Notes under the pieces: model-generated
Told to the model about the DNA's origin: nothing
Database searches by the model: none
Seen by the model: only the letters and a program-made list of their open reading frames with translations
Translations under genes and position numbers: made by a program
Shown here: positions 20,837 through 29,149 of the stretch, one piece after another
Layout of the letters: each line of letters begins with the position of its first letter
Position numbering within the stretch: position 1 is the first letter of the stretch
Assembly: GCA_963810485.1 (NCBI GenBank)
Contig: CAWENQ010000007.1
Span: 682,001 to 746,000 of the forward strand
Source: DATKFM01 sp963810485
Lineage (GTDB): Bacteria; Pseudomonadota; Alphaproteobacteria; Dongiales; Dongiaceae
DNA length: 64,000 nt
Direction: 5' to 3'

Positions 20837-21364
20837 ATGATTCGACTGATCACAGTTGCCATTGCCGCAGTCCTGCTCGCCGCCGGGAGCCTTTCCCTTG
20901 CGCTGGCGCAGGATCCGCCCAAGCCGCCCAAGGCCATCGGCCGCTATGGCGATTGGCAGGCGTTGACCTTCGAAGAGGCCGGCAACGTTGCCTGCTACAT
21001 GATCAGCGAGCCGAAGCAGGCCCAGGGGAACTACAGCACCCGCGGCAAGGTCTATGCCCTGATCACCCATCGGCCGAGTTCCAAGCAACTCAACGTGCTC
21101 ACGATCATCTCCGGCTACCCCTATAAAGAGAAGAGCGAGGTCACGGTCGAGATCGGCGATGAGAAGTTCTCGCTTTTCACCGAACAGGAAACCGCCTGGG
21201 CGCCCGATGCGGATACCGACCAGAGGCTGGTTGACGCGATGAAAAAGGGATCGGGCATGATCATTCGCGGCGTTTCCACCCGGGATACGGAGACGACCGA
21301 CACCTACTCGTTGCAGGGATTCACCAAGGCCTACAACGCCATCGGCGAGGCCTGCGGCCTCTAG
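20837..21364 (+). CDS. Invasion-associated locus B (IalB) family protein
   Basis: 175-aa exported protein. A signal peptide (LITVAIAAVLLAAGSLSLAL, cleavage after ALA) precedes GRYGDWQALTFEEAGNVACY, the IalB family opening. The rest is beta-rich with MKKGSGMIIRGVSTRDTETT. IalB proteins are periplasmic or outer-membrane-associated in alphaproteobacteria. The gene is followed by rlmN, a pairing I recall from other Rhodospirillales. Confidence 0.85.
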   Translation: MIRLITVAIAAVLLAAGSLSLALAQDPPKPPKAIGRYGDWQALTFEEAGNVACYMISEPKQAQGNYSTRGKVYALITHRPSSKQLNVLTIISGYPYKEKSEVTVEIGDEKFSLFTEQETAWAPDADTDQRLVDAMKKGSGMIIRGVSTRDTETTDTYSLQGFTKAYNAIGEACGL

Positions 21365-21464
21365 GCCGCAAGCAGCCGGATTATCGCCCGCGCCGACGGG
21401 AATTCCGGCGGGCTGGAAAACGATCACAGCGAACGCCATCTGAAGGTCATGAGCACGGGACAAA

Positions 21465-22592
21465 ATGCGCAGGTTCTTGCGCCATCGCCGGACAACGGCC
21501 GATGGGCGGCGCAACATCGTCGGCCTCGACCGGCAGGAGCTGACCCAGGCGCTGGCGGACATCGGCGCGCCGGCCTTCCGCGCGCGGCAGATCTGGCACT
21601 GGCTCTATCATCGCGGCGCCACCGACTTCGCGGTCATGACCACGCTGGCGAAGGAGTTTCGCGCGCTGCTGGCGGAGAAGTTCGTCATCGAGCGGCCGGC
21701 CATCGCGGTGGATCAGAAATCGACCGACGGCACGCGCAAATGGCTGCTGCGCTTTCCCGACGGACAGGAAGTGGAGAGCGTGCATATCCCCGAAGAGGAT
21801 CGCGGCACGCTCTGCGTCTCCTCCCAGGTCGGCTGCACGCTGACCTGCAAGTTCTGCCACACGGGCACGCAGAAGCTGGTGCGCAATCTCTCGACGCCGG
21901 AGATCGTCGGCCAGGTGATGGTGGCGCGGGACCAGATCGGCGAATGGCCCTCGCCGAAGGACGGACGCCTGCTGTCCAACATCGTGATGATGGGCATGGG
22001 CGAGCCGCTCTACAATTTCGACAACGTCGCGAAGGCGCTGAAGATCGTCATGGATGGCGAGGGCATCTCCATCTCCAAGCGCAAGATCACGCTCTCGACC
22101 GCCGGCGTTGTGCCGATGATCCATCGCTGCGGCGCGGAGCTGGGCGTCAATCTGGCGATCTCGCTCCATGCGGTGAATGACGAGCTGCGCGACCGCATCG
22201 TGCCGATCAACAAGAAATATCCGCTCGCGGAATTGCTGGAAGCTTGCCGCACCTATCCGGGCCTCACCAATGCCCGGCGGATCACCTTTGAATATGTGAT
22301 GCTCAAGGACGTGAACGACTCGCCGGCGGAAGCACGGGAACTGGTGCGGCTGCTGAAGGATATTCCGGCGAAGGTGAATCTGATCCCTTTCAATCCCTGG
22401 CCCGGCGCGCCGTTCGAATGCTCGACGCCGGAAGCGATCACCCGCTTCTCCGATATCGTCTTCGACGCCGGCTATGCCTCGCCGGTGCGCACGCCCCGCG
22501 GCCAGGACATCATGGCCGCCTGCGGCCAGCTCAAGTCCGAAAGCATCCGGCAGCGGCGATCGGCGGCATCCGTCACGCAACCCACGGCGTAG
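21465..22592 (+). CDS. rlmN: 23S rRNA (adenine-2503-C2)-methyltransferase RlmN
   Basis: 375-aa radical SAM enzyme methylating A2503 of 23S rRNA and A37 of some tRNAs. The radical SAM cluster is CTLTCKFC (Cys124, 128, 131). The C-terminal methyl-carrying cysteine is Cys353 in MAACGQL. N-terminal AFRARQIWHWLYHRGATDF and NIVMMGMGEPLYNFDNV are diagnostic. Full length and intact. Confidence 0.95.
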   Translation: MRRFLRHRRTTADGRRNIVGLDRQELTQALADIGAPAFRARQIWHWLYHRGATDFAVMTTLAKEFRALLAEKFVIERPAIAVDQKSTDGTRKWLLRFPDGQEVESVHIPEEDRGTLCVSSQVGCTLTCKFCHTGTQKLVRNLSTPEIVGQVMVARDQIGEWPSPKDGRLLSNIVMMGMGEPLYNFDNVAKALKIVMDGEGISISKRKITLSTAGVVPMIHRCGAELGVNLAISLHAVNDELRDRIVPINKKYPLAELLEACRTYPGLTNARRITFEYVMLKDVNDSPAEARELVRLLKDIPAKVNLIPFNPWPGAPFECSTPEAITRFSDIVFDAGYASPVRTPRGQDIMAACGQLKSESIRQRRSAASVTQPTA

Positions 22593-22602
22593 CGTATCCC
22601 CA

Positions 22603-22615
22603 CCACTAATAGTGG
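22603..22615. promoter_or_regulatory. Perfect 13-bp palindrome upstream of the AraC gene
   Basis: CCACTAATAGTGG (CCACTA, A, TAGTGG) lies 11 bp after the rlmN stop and about 140 bp before the AraC regulator. No T-tract follows, so an operator is more likely than a terminator. Confidence 0.35.
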
Positions 22616-22751
22616 GTAGCGCTCTCCATTTATCCAAATCAGGTGTATTGGTTGTGCTGAACCGCTAGGCCTATCGCTCCGCTTGCATCGGATTCGCAGG
22701 TCGGATGATACTGCGCGGCCCCGCCGGGCAGGGAAGAGAGGCCACCGCCTC

Positions 22752-23819
22752 ATGCAGGATACCATCGAACCGCCGCCATCCTCGGCCGCCAGCCCGCAAG
22801 TTCTCGCCGCGGCAGCCTCGGGCATCACGGACCTCGTTGGCGGCATGGGCGGCGATGCGGAACGCGTCCTGCACGCCGCGAAGATCGACAAGAGCGCGCT
22901 GGAAAACCCGATCAACGAGATCAGCCTCGGCCAGTACTGCCGCATGTTCGAGCAGGCGGCGATCGAGACCCAGTACGACAATTTCGGCCTCCGCTTCGGC
23001 ATCGACTTCAAGCCGCGGCAGCTCGGGCCGCTCGGCTACATGGCGATCAACTCGCCGACCTTGTCGGCCGGGCTGCGCAATCTCGTGAACTACTTCCCGG
23101 CCCATCAGCAGATGTCGACCCTGGCGATGCACCAGGACCATGACGTCATGACTCTCGAATATCAGATCAATGACGGCCGCATCGGCTCGCGCCGCCAGGA
23201 CGCGGAGCTGTCGCTGGGGATGTTCTGCAACGTCTTCTATCACGCGCTCGGCAAGCAATGGACGCCGCTGGAGATCCATTTCGAGCATCCGCGGCCGTGG
23301 AATCCGCGGGAACACGAAGATCTGTTCGATGCGCCCGTGTTCTTCTCCCAGCCGACCAATGCCATCCTGTTCCGCCGCCGGGACATGGATGTGCTGATGC
23401 CCGAGCCGGATCCCTATCTGTTCAGCCTGCTGGAGCCGATGATGAGCGGCCGCCGGCGGCGCGCCATCCCCGGCGACCTGGTCGGGCTGGTACAGCAGAA
23501 GATCGAGGCTCATCTCGGCCATGCGGATGCGCTGCTGACAAAGGTGGCCCAGGATCTGGGCATGTCGAGTTGGACCCTGCATCGCCGGCTGCGCGACCTG
23601 AATGTCAGCTTCAGCGATCTGCTGCGCGGCACGCGGCGGCAACTCGCCATGCGCTATGTCGCCGAGCCGCACATCCCGCTGACGGAGATCGCCTTGCTGC
23701 TCGGCTATTCCGAGCTCAGCGCCTTCAGCCGCGCCTTCCATCAATGGGCCGGCATGTCGCCCGCCCGCTATCGCCGGGAATGCTTGAAGCGCCGGGCAGA
23801 GCAGGTGGCGCCAGGTTAG
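22752..23819 (+). CDS. AraC-family regulator (OruR/Arabinose_bd type)
   Basis: 355-aa protein. An N-terminal ligand domain (Arabinose_bd type, about residues 20-210) contains GLRFGIDFKPRQLGPLGYMA. The C-terminal double helix-turn-helix has KVAQDLGMSSWTLHRRLRDL and EIALLLGYSELSAFSRAFHQ. It ends 3 bp before the last gene of the microcompartment operon, tail to tail, so it is the best candidate regulator of that operon. This is inferred from position only. Confidence 0.88.
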   Translation: MQDTIEPPPSSAASPQVLAAAASGITDLVGGMGGDAERVLHAAKIDKSALENPINEISLGQYCRMFEQAAIETQYDNFGLRFGIDFKPRQLGPLGYMAINSPTLSAGLRNLVNYFPAHQQMSTLAMHQDHDVMTLEYQINDGRIGSRRQDAELSLGMFCNVFYHALGKQWTPLEIHFEHPRPWNPREHEDLFDAPVFFSQPTNAILFRRRDMDVLMPEPDPYLFSLLEPMMSGRRRRAIPGDLVGLVQQKIEAHLGHADALLTKVAQDLGMSSWTLHRRLRDLNVSFSDLLRGTRRQLAMRYVAEPHIPLTEIALLLGYSELSAFSRAFHQWAGMSPARYRRECLKRRAEQVAPG

Positions 23820-23822
23820 GCG

Positions 23823-24452
23823 CTACTGCGTGCGGCCCTCGATGGCGTCGAGGGTCTTGATGATGCGGTCCTTCGCCCGCTGAATGCCCGAGTTGCGGCC
23901 GCTGATATAGATGCGGCCGGCGGCGCCGATCATCTGCACATCCACGAGCGTATTCTCCGGCGCCACTTTCTCCGCCTCGTTGGCGGCAACGGCGGCAAAC
24001 AGCGCCGGCACCATCTCGAAGATCAGCAGCGTTTCGCCCGGCAGGATCATCGAGGCCTGGCGGTTGCGGTTGATGATGACCGCATGCTGGTCGGTGATGT
24101 CCTCGATCACGTCGGTATAGAGCACGCGCGGCTTGAGCTGGTCCGTCGCCTTGCGGCCGATGCCTTTCAGCACCGCGGCGCCGGCGCGGTTCACCTCGTC
24201 GGCGTCATTGCTGTGCAGTTCCAGCACGCCGAACTGCCGTTCGACGAACAGGATGCCCGGCTCCACCGACGGCACCGATTTCAGCGCGAGGTCGATGATG
24301 CGCTCGATCGCCAGGCCGGGCGCCACCTCGATGATCAGCGAGTTGCTGCCCTCGAACGGCGGATAGCCCCGCGCCCGCGTCGGCGTGCCCATATAGGCCG
24401 CGAATTGCGGACGAAGATTCTCGATCGGCAGATAGACACGCAGTTCAGTCAT
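23823..24452 (-). CDS. Tandem-domain microcompartment shell protein (BMC-T)
   Basis: 209-aa protein with two BMC folds. The first repeat holds IIEVAPGLAIERIIDLAL and ILFVERQFGVLELHS; the second holds RQASMILPGETLLIFEM and GAAGRIYISGRNSGIQRAK. Trimers of such proteins form pseudo-hexameric shell tiles. It is paralogous to the BMC-T at 25637. By gene order it corresponds to the double-ringed MSM0271 of the mycobacterial RMM locus. It is the last gene of the operon. Confidence 0.9.
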   Translation of the reverse strand: MTELRVYLPIENLRPQFAAYMGTPTRARGYPPFEGSNSLIIEVAPGLAIERIIDLALKSVPSVEPGILFVERQFGVLELHSNDADEVNRAGAAVLKGIGRKATDQLKPRVLYTDVIEDITDQHAVIINRNRQASMILPGETLLIFEMVPALFAAVAANEAEKVAPENTLVDVQMIGAAGRIYISGRNSGIQRAKDRIIKTLDAIEGRTQ

Positions 24453-24507
24453 GACTCATCACCGCCGCCCTCACGACCTCTGGGCGCCATGAGGGCGAAA
24501 GCGCCGC

Positions 24508-24786
24508 CTACTTCTGGCCGGCGGTGAAGTGCTTGTTGAGGTCCGGGTGCGGCCGCGGAATGACATGGACGGAGACCAGCTCGCCGATGGCAGTCGCAGC
24601 CTCGGAGCCCGCCTCGGTCGCCGCCTTCACCGCGCCGACATCGCCGTTGATGATCACGGCGACCAGGCCGTCGCCCACCTGCTCCCGGCCGACGATGGTG
24701 ACGTTGGCGGCCTTGACCATGGCATCGGCGGCGGCCAGCGCCGCAACATAGCCCTTGGTTTCGATCAGTCCGATGGCATTCGACAT
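24508..24786 (-). CDS. Hexameric microcompartment shell protein (BMC-H)
   Basis: 92-aa single BMC-domain protein, the main facet tile. The sequence NAIGLIETKGYVAALAAADA and INGDVGAVKAATEAGSEAA match PduA/EutM almost without gaps. The pore segment reads QVGDG where PduA has KIGSG, placing Asp39 at the pore-lining Ser40 position. Six carboxylates around the pore would favour cationic substrates. A strong GAGGAGA Shine-Dalgarno before the ATG fits high expression. Confidence 0.95.
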   Translation of the reverse strand: MSNAIGLIETKGYVAALAAADAMVKAANVTIVGREQVGDGLVAVIINGDVGAVKAATEAGSEAATAIGELVSVHVIPRPHPDLNKHFTAGQK

Positions 24787-24828
24787 GTTTCTCTCCTCGC
24801 TTAAAAATGAAAGTGAAGGTGGATTGGA

Positions 24829-25101
24829 TTACTTCTTCGGCTTGTCCGGCCTGCTGGCGGATTCGTCGATTGAACCGATGATCAGCGCGTCCAGCGGCGG
24901 CGGCTTGCCCTGGAACCAGGCGGCAGCAACGGAACCGGTGGCGACGAGCACCCGCTCGCCGACGCCGCAGCCCAGCACGTCGAAGGCCACGAGCCGGGTA
25001 CCCTTGCCGTCATCCAGTTCGATTTCCAGCATGGCGCCGCTGGGCACTTCCTTCAGGCGCTTGGTGGACCAGACATTGCCAATCACGGTTGCACGCAGCA
25101 T
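24829..25101 (-). CDS. Pentameric vertex shell protein (BMC-P, EutN/CcmL family)
   Basis: 90-aa EutN/CcmL protein that caps the icosahedral vertices. It starts MLRATVIGNVWSTKRLKEVP and has LVAFDVLGCGVGERVLVATG and DALIIGSID, the classical family blocks. The start lies 2 bp beyond the stop of the upstream 178-aa gene, indicating one transcript. Confidence 0.94.
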   Translation of the reverse strand: MLRATVIGNVWSTKRLKEVPSGAMLEIELDDGKGTRLVAFDVLGCGVGERVLVATGSVAAAWFQGKPPPLDALIIGSIDESASRPDKPKK

Positions 25102-25103
25102 GG

Positions 25104-25640
25104 CTATTCCCTTTCGATCACGACGCCCAATTGGCGGGCCTTGTCGCGGGCCAGGGGCGTCACGACGACACCCTTTGCGACGGTGAGTTTCTTGCCGCTC
25201 TTCGCCGCCGCGACGATGTGCCGTTCGGCGACAAGTCCCTTGTCGATGCGATGTCCGCCAGTGGATTGCGGCGCAGCGGCCGGTGCGCGCTCTGCGCGTG
25301 GCGGCGCAGCCGGTGAGATCACGGGACGCCGGCCGCTCTTCGCCAGCCGGAACTTGATTCGTCCAGACTTGATCGCCTCGCGGCTGTCCGCGTCCTCGGC
25401 GAGAGCCAGCAAGCGATGGATGAAGCGCTCGAGATCCGCATCGGACGCGATTGAAATCTCGTCGGTGCGCTGTTCGGCCGGCTTTGCCGCCGCAGCGGCT
25501 TTCCCCGGCTTCGGCGCGAACGCCTTGTTCTTCAGCGCCGCCGAGAGCTTTTTCTGCAGGTCCGTGGGCACGGCATCCTGCAGCACCTGGCGGATCAGGC
25601 CCCGCAGCGCCTCGCGGTCGATGGCTGTCCGGCTGCTCAT
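25104..25640 (-). CDS. Microcompartment-locus protein of unknown function
   Basis: 178-aa protein encoded between BMC-T and BMC-P, overlapping BMC-T by 4 bp. The N-terminus (IDREALRGLIRQVLQDAV) is a predicted amphipathic helix like microcompartment encapsulation peptides. An Ala/Lys-rich linker follows, then ASDADLERFIHRLLALAEDA, another Pro/Ala-rich linker and a small C-terminal domain ending VVTPLARDKARQLGVVIE. No catalytic motif is visible. Its position matches MSM0274 of the mycobacterial RMM locus. It may be a core scaffold or cargo adaptor. Confidence 0.8.
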   Translation of the reverse strand: MSSRTAIDREALRGLIRQVLQDAVPTDLQKKLSAALKNKAFAPKPGKAAAAAKPAEQRTDEISIASDADLERFIHRLLALAEDADSREAIKSGRIKFRLAKSGRRPVISPAAPPRAERAPAAAPQSTGGHRIDKGLVAERHIVAAAKSGKKLTVAKGVVVTPLARDKARQLGVVIERE

Positions 25641-26242
25641 TGCAGATTCTCCAGGGCCTGCTGCGCGGCGCCGGCGGCGCTGCGGATGTCGGATTCCCGG
25701 CCGCTGAGATAGACGCGGCCGGTGGCGCCCATCATGCGGAAATCCACCACTTTTACGTCGGCGTTCTTCTCCGCCTCGTTGGTGGCGAGGATGGCGTAGG
25801 ACGCCGGCTGCATCTCCAGCACGAACAGCGATTCGCCGGGCAGAATCATCGATCCCGACTTGTTGCGGTTGATCAGGAAGGCGTGCGAGTGGTCGATGCG
25901 GGTGATGATCTTGGAGGCCAGGATCTGCGGCTTCAGCGCCTTGTCCTCCGTGGTGCCCAGCGCCTCCAGCACGGCGGAACTCGCCGCCTTCACCGCCGCG
26001 GTGGACCGGGAATGGATTTCCAAATAGCCGAACTGCCGTTCGACCACGAGGATGCCGCCCTGCACCTCTGCATGCTTTAAGGCAACGTCGGTCAGCGACT
26101 CGATATCCAGGCCGGGCGCCACTTCGATGATCTGCGCCGCCATGTTGGTGCGCGGCAGGGAGCCGCGGATGAAGGTGCCGAGATAGCACATGGTGCGCGG
26201 CTGCAGCTGGTCGATGAAGATGAAGGAGCGAAGCTCGGCCAT
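25637..26242 (-). CDS. Tandem-domain microcompartment shell protein (BMC-T, second)
   Basis: 201-aa protein with two BMC folds: IIEVAPGLDIESLTDVAL and ILVVERQFGYLEIHSRST in the first repeat, KSGSMILPGESLFVLEM and GATGRVYLSGRESDIRSAA in the second. It is related to but distinct from the BMC-T at 23823. Its place next to the aldehyde dehydrogenase gene corresponds to MSM0275, the strip-forming RMM shell protein. It lies 9 bp after the dehydrogenase. Confidence 0.9.
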   Translation of the reverse strand: MAELRSFIFIDQLQPRTMCYLGTFIRGSLPRTNMAAQIIEVAPGLDIESLTDVALKHAEVQGGILVVERQFGYLEIHSRSTAAVKAASSAVLEALGTTEDKALKPQILASKIITRIDHSHAFLINRNKSGSMILPGESLFVLEMQPASYAILATNEAEKNADVKVVDFRMMGATGRVYLSGRESDIRSAAGAAQQALENLQ

Positions 26243-26251
26243 GCCCGGATC

Positions 26252-27811
26252 TCAGCTCATGAACATCTGCCGGAGCTCTTCGAGCACCAGCTGCCGGATC
26301 TCGTCGCGCATGCCCGCCAGCGCGTCGTCATCATTGGCGCGGGCCGGGGCCGAAATTTGCGCGCCGCCCGCCGCCGGCCAGGACATCTCGTCCCAGGGCT
26401 CGATGCCGTCATAGTCGCCAAGAGCGGCTTCGGCTTCCTTGGGATACGCGATCCGCGTCCAGTTGATCAGATGCTTCGGCGCGATGTTCTCGCCGATCGA
26501 ACTCCGTCCGAAGAAGCCGGTGCCGATGGTCATGCTCGGCGCCAGGTTGGTGTCGAAGCCGGCGGCGCCGGTGCTGCAGCCGCTGTTGACGGCGACCCGC
26601 AGGGCATTTACCGCGGCGGCAAAGGCCATGATGGTCTTGGCGTTCTTGCTATGGATCGCCGCCGAATGACCGGCGCCGCCCAGGCGGATCAGGGTGCGGC
26701 TCACGGCGATGCCGCGCTTGGCGTGGGGCACGCGGTGGAAGCCCAGTACGGGGCACAGCTTCTCGCGGCAGAATGGTTCTTCCGGCATCGCCAGGTCGAA
26801 CGGCGCCAGCAGGATCTTCGCCTTCGCCGGCGCCCGGAAGCCCGCTTCCTTGGCGATCCAGCTCGCATCCTTGCCGATGGCCGCGATGTTGAAGCGGTCC
26901 TCGGGGAACAGGTAAGCGCGGAGCTGATCCCGCTCCTCGTCGCTGCAGAGATGCGCGCCCTCGGTCTGCAGATGGCGCAGCAGCTTATCGGCGATGGCGT
27001 CTTCGGCCACCAACACGGACTCGTTGGTGCAGAGGATCGAGTTGTCGAACGACTTGCTGGCGACGATGCGTTTGGCTGCCTGGGCGAGATCTGCCGTGGC
27101 GTCGACGAAAACAGGCGCATTGCCGGGACCAACGCCGATGGCTGGATTGCCCGAGCGGTAAGCGGCCCGCACCACGGGCGTTCCGCCGGTCGCCAGGATA
27201 ACATCCACCTGCGGCTGCATCATCAGCGTCTGGATCAGCTCGATGGTCGGTTGCTCGATCACCTGGATCACGCCGTCGGGCGCACCGGCCTTCACCGCCG
27301 CGTCATGCATCATCTTCGCCGCATCGGCGGAGCAGGCTTTCGCCAGCGGGTGCGGGCTGATCAGGATGGCGTTGCGGGTCAGCAGCGCGCACATGATCTT
27401 GAAATAAACCGTCGACACCGGATTGGTGGAGGGGGTCAGCGCGAAGATCACGCCGGCCGGGCGGGCGATCTCGACGATCTTGCTGTCGTAATCGATGCGC
27501 TTCCCGACGAACAATTCGTCCTTGTAGTGCTCATAGATGCCGCGGCTGCAGAGCTCGTTCTTGATCTTCTTGTGCTCGGCGACGCCGAAGCCGGTCTCCT
27601 TCACTGCCCAATCGCCATAGTAGCCAGCCTTGGCGTAGCCGGCTTCGGCGACGGCGCGCGCGATCTTCAGGGTGCGGTCGCGATCGTAGTTGGCGAAGGC
27701 CGCGGCCGCCCAGCGGGCGCGCTCCAGCATGGTCTTGGCATGCTCCTCGACGGATCGCTGCCGGATCGAGTCGCTGAGCTGACTTCTGCTCTGCTGTAAT
27801 GCGGCTACCAT
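26252..27811 (-). CDS. CoA-acylating aldehyde dehydrogenase (PduP/EutE-like) of the microcompartment
   Basis: 519-aa enzyme that would oxidise the toxic aldehyde intermediate to acyl-CoA with NAD. Catalytic Cys261 lies in DNSILCTNES, and the nucleotide-binding region has ILATGGTPVVRAAYRSGNPA and GVGPGNAPVFVD. The catalytic domain ends near residue 475; an Ala/Pro-rich linker and a terminal amphipathic helix (MRDEIRQLVLEELRQMFMS) follow, a likely encapsulation peptide. ATG 27811 has GGAAGAGG upstream. The frame is open further 5' but overlaps the aminotransferase gene. Confidence 0.9.
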   Translation of the reverse strand: MVAALQQSRSQLSDSIRQRSVEEHAKTMLERARWAAAAFANYDRDRTLKIARAVAEAGYAKAGYYGDWAVKETGFGVAEHKKIKNELCSRGIYEHYKDELFVGKRIDYDSKIVEIARPAGVIFALTPSTNPVSTVYFKIMCALLTRNAILISPHPLAKACSADAAKMMHDAAVKAGAPDGVIQVIEQPTIELIQTLMMQPQVDVILATGGTPVVRAAYRSGNPAIGVGPGNAPVFVDATADLAQAAKRIVASKSFDNSILCTNESVLVAEDAIADKLLRHLQTEGAHLCSDEERDQLRAYLFPEDRFNIAAIGKDASWIAKEAGFRAPAKAKILLAPFDLAMPEEPFCREKLCPVLGFHRVPHAKRGIAVSRTLIRLGGAGHSAAIHSKNAKTIMAFAAAVNALRVAVNSGCSTGAAGFDTNLAPSMTIGTGFFGRSSIGENIAPKHLINWTRIAYPKEAEAALGDYDGIEPWDEMSWPAAGGAQISAPARANDDDALAGMRDEIRQLVLEELRQMFMS

Positions 27812-27831
27812 GGACTTGCCTCTTCCGTTCC

Positions 27832-29121
27832 TTACGCCGCGCGCCTGACGCCCTGGCCTTTGACTTCCTGGCGTGCCTCGGCGACGGAGACTTCCACCCG
27901 CTCGAGGATCTCCGCGCAGAGGTCGTGGGTCTTCAGCACGCCCGGCTTGAATTGCAACACCCGCGGGTCGAGGGTGGAGAAGATCGCCCAGATGCCGTTC
28001 TTGTAGAGCGCCTTCATCACATGCATGGCGCCCTTCGGGTGATCGAACTCCAGCCCCATCACCACGCCGTTCTGGCGGATGCCGACGAAGAAGTCGCCAT
28101 AGAGCGATTGGATCTCCCGCAGGCCCTGGCCCATGAAGTCGGAGATGTAGTGCACCATCGATCGGGTTTCCGGCCGGGTGCAGATCTCCAGCACCTTCAG
28201 CCCGACGATGCAGCCGAGCTCGGCGCCGCCGCCGGTGGACATATGGCCGAAGCCGTCCTTCTTCATCCAGCCGCCGCATTCTTCCGACGCGACGACGCAC
28301 CCCAGGGTGTAGAGCCCGCCGCTGATGCCCTTGGCGGTCACCAGCATGTCAGGCTTCACGCCATACTTATAGACTCCCCACATCTCGCCTGTGCGCATCA
28401 GGCCGGTCTGTACCTCGTCGGCGATGTAGAGCGCGTCATATTTTTCGCAAAGCTTCTTCACCCCCGTGAGATAGCCCTCCTTCGGCATCGGAAAGCCATA
28501 AGTGGCGGGGATGGTTTCCATGAGCACCGCGGCCACGTCGCGTTTCTTCAACGCGTCTTCCATGGCGTTCAGATCGTTGAACGGCACTTGCGGAAATTCT
28601 TCCGGCCGGTCGCTGAGGAAGAGCTGGGAGAAGCGGCCGTCGCCGGCGCAGACGGCGAGGCCGGTATGGCCGTGATAGGCCTTGATGACCGACACGATCT
28701 TGCGCCGCTGCTTGGTGAAGCGGGCGGCCTTGATGGCGATGTCGATCGCCTCGCCGCCGCCGCTGCCATACATGACATAGCGCATATTGTCGGCGCAGGT
28801 CTTGACCAGCGCTTCCGCCAGCGCCGTCCGCGCCAGCGCCGGGAAATGGTGGTTGCCGATATCGAACATCTCGGTGCCGCGCTTCAGCGCTTCCACCAGC
28901 TCCGGATTGCGGTGGCCGAAATTGAACGTGCCGCCGTTGAGATGGAGATTGATCAGCCGCTTGCCCGACAGGTCATAGATGAAATAGCCCTCGCGGCGGC
29001 CGATCACGAGGTCGACGCCGAAATCCTGCCAGGACTGGGTCTTGCCGGGATTCCAATGGGCCTTGGATTTCTCCAGGAACTCTTCCTTGGAGTCATAGGC
29101 GAAATACCCGAAGTCATGCAT
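27832..29121 (-). CDS. Class III aminotransferase-fold PLP enzyme (candidate amino-alcohol-phosphate phospho-lyase)
   Basis: 429-aa fold-type I, class III PLP protein. The Schiff-base lysine is Lys264 in VTAKGISGGLYTLG; the cofactor-binding YGSGGGEAIDIAIKAARF and ADEVQTGLMRTGEMWGVYK are clear. Class III members include ethanolamine-phosphate phospho-lyase, and in RMM loci this gene is proposed to split 1-amino-2-propanol phosphate to propanal, ammonia and phosphate. Neighbouring kinase and acylating dehydrogenase genes support that role over simple transamination. AGGAG precedes ATG 29121. Confidence 0.85.
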   Translation of the reverse strand: MHDFGYFAYDSKEEFLEKSKAHWNPGKTQSWQDFGVDLVIGRREGYFIYDLSGKRLINLHLNGGTFNFGHRNPELVEALKRGTEMFDIGNHHFPALARTALAEALVKTCADNMRYVMYGSGGGEAIDIAIKAARFTKQRRKIVSVIKAYHGHTGLAVCAGDGRFSQLFLSDRPEEFPQVPFNDLNAMEDALKKRDVAAVLMETIPATYGFPMPKEGYLTGVKKLCEKYDALYIADEVQTGLMRTGEMWGVYKYGVKPDMLVTAKGISGGLYTLGCVVASEECGGWMKKDGFGHMSTGGGAELGCIVGLKVLEICTRPETRSMVHYISDFMGQGLREIQSLYGDFFVGIRQNGVVMGLEFDHPKGAMHVMKALYKNGIWAIFSTLDPRVLQFKPGVLKTHDLCAEILERVEVSVAEARQEVKGQGVRRAA

Positions 29122-29149
29122 GGGATCGCTCCTGCCTCTCGGCCAAATC

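Noticed and set aside
22593..22751. Palindrome at 22603 considered as an rlmN terminator
   Set aside because: The stem is short and AT-poor in its flank, with no T-run after it; kept as an operator candidate.
26357..27799. 480-codon open frame antisense to the aldehyde dehydrogenase
   Set aside because: No domain features; the minus strand holds a full-length enzyme with catalytic Cys and a Shine-Dalgarno.
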